From contig CAWVSY010000033.1 of NCBI GenBank assembly GCA_963933055.1, forward strand, positions 1 through 39,820: 39,820 bases of DNA. Reading direction: 5' to 3'. Below the pieces are notes generated by a model, which was not told the origin of the DNA, ran no database searches, and worked only from the letters and a program-made list of their open reading frames with translations. Position 1 is the first letter of the stretch; each line of letters starts with the position of its first letter. Positions 15,465 through 25,091 of the stretch are shown here, piece after piece. Source of the stretch: Oleispira sp963933055 (GTDB lineage: Bacteria; Pseudomonadota; Gammaproteobacteria; Pseudomonadales; Oceanobacteraceae). The translations under genes and the position numbers were made by a program.

Positions 15465-17561
15465 TCAATACAATTGACGTTTAAAAGGCGGTAAAGCATC
15501 CAATAATAAACTGCCATAACGACTCGCAACAATGCGCTTATCTAAAATACTAATCATACCAACATCATCTTCTTTACGAATTAATCGACCCGCTGCCTGC
15601 ACAAGTCGTACCGACGCCGCTGGCAGTGTTAGCTCCATAAATGGGTTTCGTCCTTGGCTCTCCATCCATTCACTGGTTGCCGCTTGCAAAGGATCATCAG
15701 GCACCGCAAACGGAATTTTCACAATCACTACATGGGTTAAATATTTACCCGGTAAATCAATACCTTCTGCAAAACTTGCTAACCCAAAAATCACACCGCC
15801 TTTTCCACCATCAATTTTCTCTTGATGGCGCTTAACAATTTCTGATTTTGGTAAAAAACCTTGTACTAATAATTCATCACGCCACTCTGGATACAAAACA
15901 TCGTTACACGCTTTCATTTGTGCCCGTGAACTGAATAAGATCAGCGTACCTTCTTTTAAATTAACATTGTCTCTTAACCAATTATTTATCTCTTCTTGGT
16001 AGCCTTCGGCTTTAGGATCATGCTGTAACTTAGGCACTCGAATCGTACCAATATTCGGATAATCAAACGGCGATACAACTTGCTGAAAATTAGCCCATTT
16101 TGGCAATCCGGTCTCAATCGCTATTTGATTAAACGTATTTAATGCTGTCAAAGTCGCAGACGTAACCACCGCTCCATAACAACGCCACCATAAATTTTTA
16201 CGCAGTTGTTCGGCAACGCGAATAGGTGAAACGCATAATTGAATATCCCAATCTTCACCGTAGGCTGTTTTCGACATCCAGCGCGCGTAAGGTGTTGCAT
16301 CAGCGGCCTCTTCAGCAAGCAACCATATAAGTCCGTCCCAGAGAATTTCCGAGCGAGAAAATAAAATACCAATAGGCGCCTGAAACGTTTCTGCGACCGA
16401 ACGCTCAAACTCACCTTCCTCTTTAGGGTCTAAAGATTTCTGCAGAGCCTCATTGAGTTTATCCAAACACTGCAACAAAGGCTGCAACGGTGTTTTTAAA
16501 TTTTGCAGTATCTCTTTTAGTTCATCTGGCACACGACCAAACTCAAAACGTAAACGCTCCTTTTCACCCAGCATTTCTTGGACCATTGGCCAAAGAAAGG
16601 TCAAACTCTGAAGACACTCATTAATCTGCTCGGGTGCCATTCGAATGCTATGCAGCATGGAGCTAGGAATACCACCCTGTCCTATCAGCTGCTCTAACGC
16701 TTTTTCTAATTGCTTCAACCACTGGCGCTGAGCACGCACTCCAATTTCAACCTTAAAGTGATTCAAGGCCTTATCGGCTAAATGGTGTCCTTCATCGAAC
16801 ACATAAATAAGCTTTTCGGGCGGTGGCAGTACGGCACCGCCTCCTAAAACCAAATCCGATAAAACCAAATCATGATTAGCAATAATAATATCTGCGGTAT
16901 CCAGCTCGCCACGCGCTTTATAAAAAGCACAGTTTTGAAACTGCTCACAACGACGATTAGAGCATTCTCTATGTGTCGCCGTTAAATGACGCCATTGGCT
17001 CGGCTCAATTTCATAATCAAGCCGATCTTTATCACCATTCCAGTCACCTCGACCATAAGACGAGAGCAAATCTTCATACAAGCTTTGATCGACGGCTTCT
17101 GGGGCCTGATCAAATAAATCGACTGTCGATAATAAACCTGATATTTGCTGCAACGCTTTATCAAGTTTTATTAAACATAAATAACGTCCACGCCCCTTCG
17201 CCAAAGCATACTTAAAGGGAATGCCTGAATTTTTACGAAAAGCGGGAATGTCTTTATCAAGAATTTGTTCTTGCAGCGCAATCGTTGCCGTCGAAATAAG
17301 CAGCTTTTTTTCAGCGGCCATGGCCATTGGCAGAGTTGCGGTTAAATACGCTAGGGTTTTACCCGTTCCCGTGCCTGCTTCGACCACTACGATTCCTGCA
17401 TCATTGCAACGCTCTTCTTTGTCATCTTCTTCGATTGCGCCTAGCGATTTAGCAATTTCGGCAATCATGACTCTTTGCCCCATGCGCGGGGTCAATTTCA
17501 TTTTTTCAACAAGCTTGCGATACAGGGCTTGGATTTCATCTTTCGATTTTTGCGATAACAT
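15465..17561 (-). CDS. dinG: ATP-dependent DNA helicase DinG
   Basis: XPD-like superfamily 2 helicase (5'-3') with an Fe-S cluster; resolves structures such as R-loops and damaged forks. It has 698 residues from the preferred ATG at 17561 (E. coli about 716). Walker A EAGTGTGKT is at about 62-69; the cluster cysteines are Cys129 (RYLC) and Cys200, Cys205, Cys211 in ECSNRRCEQFQNC; the DEAH-box equivalent reads DEGH. A GTG at 17582 would overlap gspB. The ATG is 4 nt after the gspB stop. No LexA box was seen before it; expression probably comes from the upstream operon. Confidence 0.95.
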   Translation of the reverse strand: MLSQKSKDEIQALYRKLVEKMKLTPRMGQRVMIAEIAKSLGAIEEDDKEERCNDAGIVVVEAGTGTGKTLAYLTATLPMAMAAEKKLLISTATIALQEQILDKDIPAFRKNSGIPFKYALAKGRGRYLCLIKLDKALQQISGLLSTVDLFDQAPEAVDQSLYEDLLSSYGRGDWNGDKDRLDYEIEPSQWRHLTATHRECSNRRCEQFQNCAFYKARGELDTADIIIANHDLVLSDLVLGGGAVLPPPEKLIYVFDEGHHLADKALNHFKVEIGVRAQRQWLKQLEKALEQLIGQGGIPSSMLHSIRMAPEQINECLQSLTFLWPMVQEMLGEKERLRFEFGRVPDELKEILQNLKTPLQPLLQCLDKLNEALQKSLDPKEEGEFERSVAETFQAPIGILFSRSEILWDGLIWLLAEEAADATPYARWMSKTAYGEDWDIQLCVSPIRVAEQLRKNLWWRCYGAVVTSATLTALNTFNQIAIETGLPKWANFQQVVSPFDYPNIGTIRVPKLQHDPKAEGYQEEINNWLRDNVNLKEGTLILFSSRAQMKACNDVLYPEWRDELLVQGFLPKSEIVKRHQEKIDGGKGGVIFGLASFAEGIDLPGKYLTHVVIVKIPFAVPDDPLQAATSEWMESQGRNPFMELTLPAASVRLVQAAGRLIRKEDDVGMISILDKRIVASRYGSLLLDALPPFKRQLY

Positions 17562-17565
17562 TGTA

Positions 17566-18246
17566 TTAACGGTTCCACCCACGACTACGACTTACAGCGA
17601 ATAACAAACCATCAACGTTCAATATCATGCCTTGATGAGTAATTTCTTTAATTTGCACTTGGTTAGCAACATAATCCCCTTCGACTAAGCGTTCATTATT
17701 AATAACGATGCTACGACGATTCGCTTGAGAGCTATAGATATGACTGGTAATAATTAGACTCGGAATTTTTATTAACTGGGCTTGGTCAGCTTGTTCAATA
17801 TCGATAACTTCTACGGTACTTTCTTCGATAACAGCAGCGCGAACGGCTGTCGGCTCGATGACAACATGTTCAATGGCGGCACTTTCAATGACCTCATCAC
17901 GCTTTAATACTTCATGAGTCGAAGGCTCCGCTATGATTACACTCTTATCTTTCAAAGAATCATGTATCGAAGAGTCTTTTATCGCAGAGCCACTTATTGC
18001 AGAGCCAGAAGCTGAACTGAATAATTCTTTATAATCTAATAGCCAGTAGCTCAACAGAACGATGAGAATAGCCATCACAAAAAGACTAACGGAGGTCATA
18101 TTCACCACACGAGTCTCAGAAGAAGCACTTAATTCATAAGGCTTCGACCGTGCAGAAACCTGTGCAGCGGCTTTATCGTCAGAATCGGTTTCTAATTGCT
18201 TGCGCTCAAGCTCGGATTTTTTCAATGCCGCTAAAATATAAGACAT
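17566..18246 (-). CDS. gspB: GspB/ExeB-like general secretion pathway protein B
   Basis: A 226-residue bitopic inner-membrane protein: a cytoplasmic N-terminus (MSYILAALKKSELERKQ, the typical GspB opening), one transmembrane helix (about 51-70), a low-complexity acidic linker with repeated SAI/IE motifs (about 75-155) and a C-terminal T2SSB domain (about 160-226; LIITSHIYSSQANRRSIVIN). Known role: partner of GspA/ExeA in inserting the type II secretin through peptidoglycan. It starts one base after the exeA stop, so the two are coupled. Confidence 0.92.
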   Translation of the reverse strand: MSYILAALKKSELERKQLETDSDDKAAAQVSARSKPYELSASSETRVVNMTSVSLFVMAILIVLLSYWLLDYKELFSSASGSAISGSAIKDSSIHDSLKDKSVIIAEPSTHEVLKRDEVIESAAIEHVVIEPTAVRAAVIEESTVEVIDIEQADQAQLIKIPSLIITSHIYSSQANRRSIVINNERLVEGDYVANQVQIKEITHQGMILNVDGLLFAVSRSRGWNR

Positions 18247-18247
18247 T

Positions 18248-19756
18248 TTATAGATCCTGCGACAAGTGAGTATCGGTGCTAATCTCAGGGGAATTTAACA
18301 CCCTATAATCCTGTATCGCTAGTAACGTTTTCAAACCAATAATTCGATCACTTTTAAGCCCAATACGCTGCTGAAAACTAGCCACCTTATTTGCTAAAAT
18401 AGGGTCATAATAACGATCAAAGCCGCTAGAGTCAGACCCTGTGGGTGATATAACCTGCCACTCAGCCTGGCTTCCTTGCTCACCTTCATTTTTTAATAAT
18501 GGGCGCAACCAAGCAATTAACGGACTGCTTTCACCTGGCTTAATCGCCCGCTTAAACCCTTCTGTTTCTTGCCATAAAATTAAGGCTTGCTCTGGTTTCA
18601 TCATCAATTCCTGAGGCTGGCGTATCTGCCATTCATTACCATCATAAACAGCAATGGGCCTGCGCAAACGCTTTAAATCAGTTAATGACCACTCCAATAC
18701 CAAGCACTGAAATTCACTGCTCTGCTTGATACTCAAACACGTATCGTAAGACTGACCCATGTCCAACTCATACGCTTTGGCTAATTGCTGGTAATGATTT
18801 TCACTTTGCCAAAGATCCATTACAGAGGAATCTTTCAAGGCAAAACCAGCTAATAAAAACAGGGCTATGCCGGTTACGCTAGCCAGGAGTCGTATGAACA
18901 ATCTAGGAAAAATACCCGATTTGCGCTTCGCTTTATGTGTGGCGACAACCTCGCTGATGGCTTGCTTTGCAATAACCCGGTTAACGGTTTTCCGACCGGT
19001 TGCATAAGCCCCCAATAATGCACGATCCGCGATACTGTTAATCAACCGAGGAATACCGCCACTGCCTTGCCAAATAGCCGTAATGGCTGAAGAATCAAAT
19101 AATGAATGATCGCACCCTGCTTGATTTAAGCGGTGTTGCAAATAAGGGCCTAACTGCTGCTTGGTCATTGCAGGCAAGTGAAAGCGCGCGGTAATGCGCT
19201 GATCAAGCTGACGAATACTATGTTGAGCCAATGTGGCTTGTAATTCAGGCTGGCCGACAAGAATAAGCGTTAGCAGTTTGTCGCGGCTGGTTTCAAGATT
19301 GGTTAATAAACGAATTTGTTCCAATAGCGGTGCAGGCATACTTTGCGCTTCATCAATAATACAAATGACTTTGCGGCCATTACTGTGGCGCTCAATAAGA
19401 GAGGCATACAGCAGATCAATCAACTGTTTATTGCTCAGCTCGCGACCATGCTGATCGGCTTCACAAGGGATTTCTAATTCATTACAGATAGACTGCAAAA
19501 GCTCAGGAGCCGATAGCATAGGATTAAAAATGTAGGCAATATCAACATACTCTGGCGCTTGTTCAATAAAGGCACGGCACAGGGTTGTTTTACCCATCCC
19601 TACCTCTCCGGTTAAACAAATCAAACCGCCATGGCTAGTTAAGGCATAATTAAGGTGTGCGAGGGCTTCATGGTGCGCTGGGCTGAGATACAATAAATCA
19701 GGATCGGGGGCAATCGAAAAAGGTAAACGCGTTAAGCCAAAATAATCTAAATACAT
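18248..19756 (-). CDS. gspA: ExeA/GspA-like AAA ATPase of type II secretion assembly
   Basis: A 502-residue inner-membrane ATPase: N-terminal AAA domain with Walker A GEVGMGKTT (50-58) and Walker B VICIIDEAQ (about 130-138), one transmembrane helix (about 287-307), and a C-terminal periplasmic peptidoglycan-binding-type domain (FQQRIGLKSDRIIGLKTL near 465). Known: ExeA-ExeB remodels or binds peptidoglycan so the GspD secretin can assemble. The ATG is one base after the stop of the upstream outer-membrane-protein gene. No other gsp genes are in the window. Confidence 0.92.
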   Translation of the reverse strand: MYLDYFGLTRLPFSIAPDPDLLYLSPAHHEALAHLNYALTSHGGLICLTGEVGMGKTTLCRAFIEQAPEYVDIAYIFNPMLSAPELLQSICNELEIPCEADQHGRELSNKQLIDLLYASLIERHSNGRKVICIIDEAQSMPAPLLEQIRLLTNLETSRDKLLTLILVGQPELQATLAQHSIRQLDQRITARFHLPAMTKQQLGPYLQHRLNQAGCDHSLFDSSAITAIWQGSGGIPRLINSIADRALLGAYATGRKTVNRVIAKQAISEVVATHKAKRKSGIFPRLFIRLLASVTGIALFLLAGFALKDSSVMDLWQSENHYQQLAKAYELDMGQSYDTCLSIKQSSEFQCLVLEWSLTDLKRLRRPIAVYDGNEWQIRQPQELMMKPEQALILWQETEGFKRAIKPGESSPLIAWLRPLLKNEGEQGSQAEWQVISPTGSDSSGFDRYYDPILANKVASFQQRIGLKSDRIIGLKTLLAIQDYRVLNSPEISTDTHLSQDL

Positions 19757-19757
19757 G

Positions 19758-20840
19758 CTACCAGTGCCAATTAACGCCCATATTAAATTGAATATTACGC
19801 GCTTGAGAAAATTCTAGCGTATCGGCACCGAACTGAAAATTAACGTAGTCCGTCTGCCAAGAAGCCCCAACCAGACGAGGATGATACAAGAAAAGTGCGA
19901 ATCGCCCTAGCGCTGTCTGCTGACCTTTTTCAATACCAAGGCGGTTATAGCGATCATGCTGATAAGCATGTAACGAAATATCAAATTCTTTATTTCGTAA
20001 CAAGCCGCTATAACTCATAGGGATAGACTCAACAACTTCTTTTTGATCTGAACGACCATTACCACCGCTATTTTCACACACAGCGCCAGTACCCGCCGAT
20101 GTTTGCAAACACGCGACCGTCACCCCCGCATTTCGCCAAGAAAAATGAGCATACAGGTCACTCGCCTCAATAGCGCCAAACCATGATTCAGATTCGGCGG
20201 TTAAGGCGGCATCAAACGAATAACCTATCCCCTTATCAACTTCATAAGATTGCTCATCCTCTAACCAAGGCAGCTTAAATTGATCGTAGTGATATTCTAA
20301 CGTAGCTGAAAAATCATCGGCGGTTGGTGAAAAAGCAATGCCTTTAACTTTGCCAAACTGCAGGTGACCCGGTTGATATAAATGATTGGTCAGCTGGAAT
20401 GTGTATTTTATCTTGTCTGAATAGATTCTAAAGTCTGGAGTGGTATAGGACAGCGAAATACTGGGGCCCTCAAAATGCTTCACTTCAAGATCAAGGGTTT
20501 TATTGCCCACCAAGTCTAAACCTTGCTCCTGAGCACGATAATAGTCCGCGGTTTCTTTATCAAACTTTAAATAGTAATAAATGCGGTAGCCACGAGAAAT
20601 ACGCGCCTTGCCAAAATCATCCCCCCCTATCTCAATCGATTTTGCAAAGCCAATATCCCAAGTCAAATTTGCATAAGCTAATTCACCACTTTGATAATCG
20701 CCATCCCAGCCTGTTGCCATATCCTCAATCGGCACCGGTTCAGAGGTTGCCAATACAGAAAAACGCGCATCAATTTCATTCTCAGAATAAACGCAAGCAC
20801 AGTAAAAATACACAAGTAAGGAAAAGCTGACAAATCGCAT
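19758..20840 (-). CDS. predicted outer-membrane beta-barrel protein, unknown function
   Basis: A 360-residue protein with a signal peptide (about 1-19, MRFVSFSLLVYFYCACVYS), many alternating amphipathic strands (SISLSYTTPDFRIYS, SATLEYHYDQF, YVNFQFGADTLEF) and a C-terminal segment ending FNMGVNWHW, where a terminal aromatic residue is typical of BAM-assembled barrels. Two cysteines (in VACLQTS and AVCENSGG) could form a loop disulfide. It is the first gene of a run with gspA, gspB and dinG. It is not a secretin and its function is not recognised. Confidence 0.8.
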   Translation of the reverse strand: MRFVSFSLLVYFYCACVYSENEIDARFSVLATSEPVPIEDMATGWDGDYQSGELAYANLTWDIGFAKSIEIGGDDFGKARISRGYRIYYYLKFDKETADYYRAQEQGLDLVGNKTLDLEVKHFEGPSISLSYTTPDFRIYSDKIKYTFQLTNHLYQPGHLQFGKVKGIAFSPTADDFSATLEYHYDQFKLPWLEDEQSYEVDKGIGYSFDAALTAESESWFGAIEASDLYAHFSWRNAGVTVACLQTSAGTGAVCENSGGNGRSDQKEVVESIPMSYSGLLRNKEFDISLHAYQHDRYNRLGIEKGQQTALGRFALFLYHPRLVGASWQTDYVNFQFGADTLEFSQARNIQFNMGVNWHW

Positions 20841-20938
20841 AATGAAGTTCTTATATTTTTTGACAGTTTACCCATAATTCTTGTATTAAGAAAATAGCCG
20901 ACGATTAATTATTTATACGGAAGCATAAGCCGTTAGGC

Positions 20939-20965
20939 AAAAAAAAGCCCAGCAGAGCTGGGCTT
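20939..20965 (-). terminator. rho-independent terminator of glcB
   Basis: AAGCCCAGC (20945-20953) and GCTGGGCTT (20957-20965) form a 9-bp stem with a 3-nt loop, and the minus strand runs into about eight T residues. It lies about 50 bp past the malate synthase stop. Confidence 0.92.
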
Positions 20966-21017
20966 CTTTTATAACTCATTAAGCATTCATTATGAAATAT
21001 GAGTTATGAGCACGTTA

Positions 21018-23192
21018 TTACTGAGCTTTGTACTTCAAGCGGTAAGCGTGAAGTAGTGGTTCAGTATAACCGCTTGGCTGAGTCTTACCTTTGAAGATAA
21101 GATCCGATGCCGCTTGGAAAGCGATACCGTCAAAACCAGGCGCCATAGCAATGTACGTTGGGTCATTAGCATTTTGACCATCAACAATCGCCGCCATACG
21201 CTTCAACGACTCTTTAACTTGCTCTTCAGAACACACACCGTGCTCTAACCAGTTAGTTAGGTGCTGAGAAGAAATACGCAATGTCGCGCGATCTTCCATC
21301 AAGCCAACGTTATTGATATCTGGAACTTTAGAACAACCAATACCGGCATCAACCCAACGAACAACATAACCCAATAGACCCTGGCAGTTGTTATCAACTT
21401 CCGTTTGAATTTGCTCAGCAGTCAACGCGGCTTTAGCAGCATCGTCCATTAGAGGAATCGTTAAAATGTCATCTACAGAAGCGTGCTTGCGAGTTTTTAG
21501 CCCTTCTTGAACCGCAAATACATCTACCTGATGATAATGCATCGCGTGCAATGTAGCGGCAGTTGGTGATGGAACCCATGCCGTGTTAGCGCCAGACTTA
21601 GGATGAGCAATTTTCTGCTCCATCATCTGACCCATTTCGTCAGGGATAGGCCACATGCCTTTACCAATTTGAGCTCGACCAGAAAGGTCCGTCTCAAGAC
21701 CCGTATCAACGTTCCAATCTTCGTAAGCACCAATCCAAGTTTGCTGCTTCATGACAGATTTAGGTACGAAAGGACCCGCTAGCATAGACGTATGAAGCTC
21801 ATCACCGGTACGGTCTAAGAAACCTGTATTAATGAAAACAACACGATCAGCAGCAGCACGGATACACTCTTTCAAGTTAACCGTGGTGCGACGCTCTTCA
21901 TCCATGATACCCATTTTAACGGTAAAACGAGGAAGACCTAATGCATCTTCAACCGCGGCGAAGATATCGTTAGCAAACGCAACTTCTTCTGGGCCGTGCA
22001 TCTTAGGTTTAACGATGTTTACAGAACCCGTAGTAGAGTTCTGGAACGGTGCATTACCTTTAAGGTCGTGCATCGCGATCATGACCGTCATCATGGCATC
22101 CATGATACCTTCAGGCACTTCAGCGCCGTCAGCTAATAGGATTGCTGGGTTAGTCATCAAGTGACCAACGTTACGAACGAACAACATAGAGCGACCTTTC
22201 ACAGAGAAAGTTTCGCCATTTAGACCGGTGTATTCACGATCTGGGTTCATCTTACGAGTGAAAGAGCTTGCGCCTTTTTTCACTTCAACCGCAAGATCAC
22301 CTTTCATAAGACCCAACCAGTTGCCATAAGCAACTACTTTGTCTTCGCCATCAACACAAGCAACAGAATCTTCACAATCCATAATGGTTGTTAATGCAGA
22401 TTCCATCGCGATGTCTTTCATGCCAGAAGCATCAGAAGAACCGATTGGGCTAGTTGCATCAAACTGAAGCTCAAAGCGTAGGCCGTTATTCTTCAACAAA
22501 ATGCCAGTAGGAGCCGCGGCATCGCCTACAAAACCTTGCAGTTTGTCAGCGTCTTTAAGACCAGTCTTTGAACCGTCTTTTAGAGTAACCTGCAAAGCGC
22601 CATCAACGATTGCGTAGTTAGTGCTATCAGCGTGATCGCCAGTCGCTAAAGGAGCAGATTCGTTTAAGAAGCCACGAGCATAAGCGATAACTTTGTCGCC
22701 ACGAACCTGGTTGTAACCAGGACCTTTAGTTGCGCCATCTTCTTCAGAAATTGCTTTAGTACCATAAAGTGCATCGTACAAAGAGCCCCAACGTGCGTTA
22801 GAAGCATTCAATGCAAAACGGGCATTCATGATCGGTACAACGAGCTGCGGACCCGCCATTTGAGCAATTTCAGGTTCAACATTAACCGTCGTTGCTGCGA
22901 AAGCTTCGCCTTCAGGTACTAGGTAGCCGATTTCTTGCAAGAACGTTTTGTATTCAGCTGCATTATGAGGCTGACCAGCGCGTTCGGTGTGATACGCATC
23001 GATTTTAGCTTGTAAATCGTCACGCTTTGCTAAAAGCGCACGGTTTTTAGGGGCTAATTCGTTAGCAATTTTATCGAACTTAGCCCAAAAATCTTGTGCT
23101 TCGATGCCTGTACCAGGAATCGCTTGATCGTTAATAAAATCGTATAGCTCTTTGGCAACTTGAATGCCACCACTTTGAACGTACTCAGTCAT
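21018..23192 (-). CDS. glcB: malate synthase G
   Basis: Condenses glyoxylate with acetyl-CoA to malate in the cytoplasm, allowing growth on acetate, fatty acids or alkanes through the glyoxylate shunt, or on glycolate. Its 724 residues match E. coli GlcB (723). Diagnostic stretches include MDCEDSVACVDGEDK, GLNGETFSVKGRSMLFVRNVGHL and EERRTTVNLKECI with the active-site arginine and acidic metal ligands. The ATG at 23192 has GAGG 7 nt upstream. It is monocistronic: its own terminator follows, and no isocitrate lyase or glycolate oxidase genes are adjacent. Confidence 0.97.
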   Translation of the reverse strand: MTEYVQSGGIQVAKELYDFINDQAIPGTGIEAQDFWAKFDKIANELAPKNRALLAKRDDLQAKIDAYHTERAGQPHNAAEYKTFLQEIGYLVPEGEAFAATTVNVEPEIAQMAGPQLVVPIMNARFALNASNARWGSLYDALYGTKAISEEDGATKGPGYNQVRGDKVIAYARGFLNESAPLATGDHADSTNYAIVDGALQVTLKDGSKTGLKDADKLQGFVGDAAAPTGILLKNNGLRFELQFDATSPIGSSDASGMKDIAMESALTTIMDCEDSVACVDGEDKVVAYGNWLGLMKGDLAVEVKKGASSFTRKMNPDREYTGLNGETFSVKGRSMLFVRNVGHLMTNPAILLADGAEVPEGIMDAMMTVMIAMHDLKGNAPFQNSTTGSVNIVKPKMHGPEEVAFANDIFAAVEDALGLPRFTVKMGIMDEERRTTVNLKECIRAAADRVVFINTGFLDRTGDELHTSMLAGPFVPKSVMKQQTWIGAYEDWNVDTGLETDLSGRAQIGKGMWPIPDEMGQMMEQKIAHPKSGANTAWVPSPTAATLHAMHYHQVDVFAVQEGLKTRKHASVDDILTIPLMDDAAKAALTAEQIQTEVDNNCQGLLGYVVRWVDAGIGCSKVPDINNVGLMEDRATLRISSQHLTNWLEHGVCSEEQVKESLKRMAAIVDGQNANDPTYIAMAPGFDGIAFQAASDLIFKGKTQPSGYTEPLLHAYRLKYKAQ

Positions 23193-23300
23193 TTTATAGC
23201 CTCAAAAACTCAATTAAGTCAGCTTCCACATAAAAACCTAGGAAACAAGGATAAAACAGCGCCCCAAACAAACAAGAAGCGCATGAAAATTGTGGCGCAC

Positions 23301-23306
23301 ATTATA
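23301..23306 (-). promoter_or_regulatory. possible -10 element of the glcB promoter
   Basis: The minus strand reads a perfect TATAAT about 110 bp upstream of the glcB start. The candidate -35 (TGGAAG, 17-bp spacing) is poor, so the promoter may depend on an activator. Confidence 0.35.
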
Positions 23307-23449
23307 TAGCAAAAAAACGTACGCTTCCACGGCCAGCCCTCAGTTTCAAACCAACAAGCAAAGATGCACAAAAATGTCGCAGTCATTTGATTATTCAAAA
23401 AGCTTGACTAAGGTTCAGTTATAACAACCAAAGAGAGACAGTAAGAATA

Positions 23450-24586
23450 ATGGCTATGAAAACAAAAAAATATTGGACTCCATCATTATTGGCCCTCGCA
23501 ATTGCATCCCCCGCAATGGCCAGTGATTTAAACATAAATGGCTTTTTAAGCGTCGGCGCGAGCATGCTAGATAAAAATGACGTTTCAATTGCAGGCGCTG
23601 ATAATCAAGGAGGATTTAAAAACGATACAATTTTGGGCCTACAAATCAGCAAGCAAGTTAACGATACCACTACCTTAACAGGCCAACTAGTCTCTCGCGG
23701 CAGTGACGACTATTCGACCGAAGCTGCCTGGGCTTTTGTTACTTATGCTGCAAATGATGACCTAGACTTACGTATGGGTCGTTTACGCATCCCTGCATTC
23801 TATTATTCAGATTTCTTAGAAGTAGGATATACCTACAATTCCATTCGACCAGCAGAAGAAGTATATCGCATACCATTCTCGTCTATTGACGGTGTTGATT
23901 TAGCTCAACGCTTCAGCTCTGGGGATATCGATGGCACAGTACAGATATACTACGGCCGTTATCAAGGCGATTTTGAATCAAACGGTACTGTTTATGACGC
24001 TGATTTCAGAAATGTTACTGGTATTTCAGTATCAGCGAACATGGGTAATTTTGGTTCAAGACTGAGCTACAACCAAGGTGAACTCAATCTTGGCAGCCCC
24101 GCCCCTGCAGGCACAGGTCTTGCTGTAGTTCAAGGATCAGCAAATTTTCTTGCTTCTGGTGACTTAAATGCAGCAAAAGATTTCAACATAAGTGGACAAA
24201 CCTCAAGTTTTATAGAGGCTGCCTTAACTTATGACGATGGTACCTACAGTGTGTTAGCTGAATGGACTGCATTTGATCACGAAACATCTGTATTACTTGA
24301 TGATCAAGCATGGATGGTGAGTGCAGCTATGCGCATGGGGGAATTTACTCCACACGTAAGATATTCTACACAGAAAGATGAATTTGATTCAGGCGTTGAA
24401 GGTGACATTCAAAAACAACTTGGCTTAGAAGCAGATGAATCTAGCATCACTTTAGGTCTGCGCTATGACTACGACAGCTCAACAGCATTAAAGTTTGAAA
24501 TTCAAAACAATGATGAAAAAACAATAGAAGGCGCTGATGGCGATTCAGCAATCCTATACAGCGTTGCTCTAGACCTAGTCTTTTAA
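23450..24586 (+). CDS. outer-membrane porin, copy 1 of a tandem pair
   Basis: A 378-residue beta-barrel porin with a signal peptide ending PAMAS (about residue 25), mature start DLNINGFLSVGAS, and a C-terminus LYSVALDLVF with terminal Phe. Loops are acidic, which suggests cation or high-salt adaptation, but selectivity cannot be read. It shares most of its length with the porin at 25092, including a 96-bp DNA-identical block at 23677-23772 and a 56-bp one at 24491-24546. It is followed after 12 nt by a short periplasmic binding-protein-like gene, so both are probably one transcript. Met3 is an alternative start. Confidence 0.9.
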   Translation: MAMKTKKYWTPSLLALAIASPAMASDLNINGFLSVGASMLDKNDVSIAGADNQGGFKNDTILGLQISKQVNDTTTLTGQLVSRGSDDYSTEAAWAFVTYAANDDLDLRMGRLRIPAFYYSDFLEVGYTYNSIRPAEEVYRIPFSSIDGVDLAQRFSSGDIDGTVQIYYGRYQGDFESNGTVYDADFRNVTGISVSANMGNFGSRLSYNQGELNLGSPAPAGTGLAVVQGSANFLASGDLNAAKDFNISGQTSSFIEAALTYDDGTYSVLAEWTAFDHETSVLLDDQAWMVSAAMRMGEFTPHVRYSTQKDEFDSGVEGDIQKQLGLEADESSITLGLRYDYDSSTALKFEIQNNDEKTIEGADGDSAILYSVALDLVF

Positions 24587-24598
24587 GAGGTAATTATT

Positions 24599-25021
24599 AT
24601 GAAATTATTTAAAGCTTCATGTTCAGCACTTCTTATTAGCCTAGCAGCCAGTGCCGCTTTTGCGGAAACGTCTGTCATTGTAAGTGCAAGCAATCCTAAT
24701 GCAGCCATGGATCAAAACACGGTGAGCAAAATTTTCTTGGGCAAAGCGAAAAGCTTTCCAGATGGATCTCAAGCATTACCCGTAGATCAAGATGAAGGCT
24801 CTGCTGTTCGCGATGAATTCAATAAAAGCATATTAGGCAAATCAGACAGCCAACTAAAGTCTTATTGGTCTCGACTCATTTTCACAGGTAAAGGTACACC
24901 TCCAAAGCCTTCCGGAGATGATGCCGCGGTGAAAAACCTAGTAGCCAATAGCCCTAATATCATTGGTTACATTGACTCAAGTGCTGTCGATAGCAGCGTT
25001 AAAGTCATCTATAAATTTTAA
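24599..25021 (+). CDS. short PstS-like periplasmic binding-domain protein, copy 1
   Basis: A 140-residue secreted protein with a signal peptide (cleavage near AAFA-ETS, residue 22). The mature part resembles the PBP-like (PstS/phosphate ABC substrate-binding) domain: VIVSASNPNAAMDQNTVSKIFLGK, then YWSRLIFTGKGTPP and IIGYIDSSAV. At about 118 mature residues it is only about half of a normal PstS, so it is one lobe or a specialised small family. No ABC permease or ATPase is adjacent; the partner is a porin. GAGG lies 8 nt upstream of the ATG. The ligand is unknown; calling it phosphate would go beyond the sequence. Confidence 0.85.
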   Translation: MKLFKASCSALLISLAASAAFAETSVIVSASNPNAAMDQNTVSKIFLGKAKSFPDGSQALPVDQDEGSAVRDEFNKSILGKSDSQLKSYWSRLIFTGKGTPPKPSGDDAAVKNLVANSPNIIGYIDSSAVDSSVKVIYKF

Positions 25022-25032
25022 ACACCCTGCCT

Positions 25033-25056
25033 AGTGCATGCCGTAACGGCTGCACT
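25033..25056 (+). other. intercistronic hairpin between module copies
   Basis: AGTGCA-(T)-GCCG, TAA, CGGC-TGCACT forms a strong 10-bp stem with one bulged base. There is no T-run after it, so it may be a processing or RNA-stability element, or a weak attenuator, instead of a full terminator. Confidence 0.5.
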
Positions 25057-25091
25057 TGGGATTAAAAAATTCCAGAATTTAAGGATTTAAA

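Noticed and set aside
17562..17700. LexA box for dinG
   Set aside because: No CTGT-N8-ACAG was seen before dinG or at the head of its operon; SOS control is not supported here.
23193..23449. Possible Pho box upstream of the porin/PstS-like module
   Set aside because: TGTCGCAGTCATTT has only partial similarity to the PhoB direct-repeat consensus; spacing and second half do not fit.
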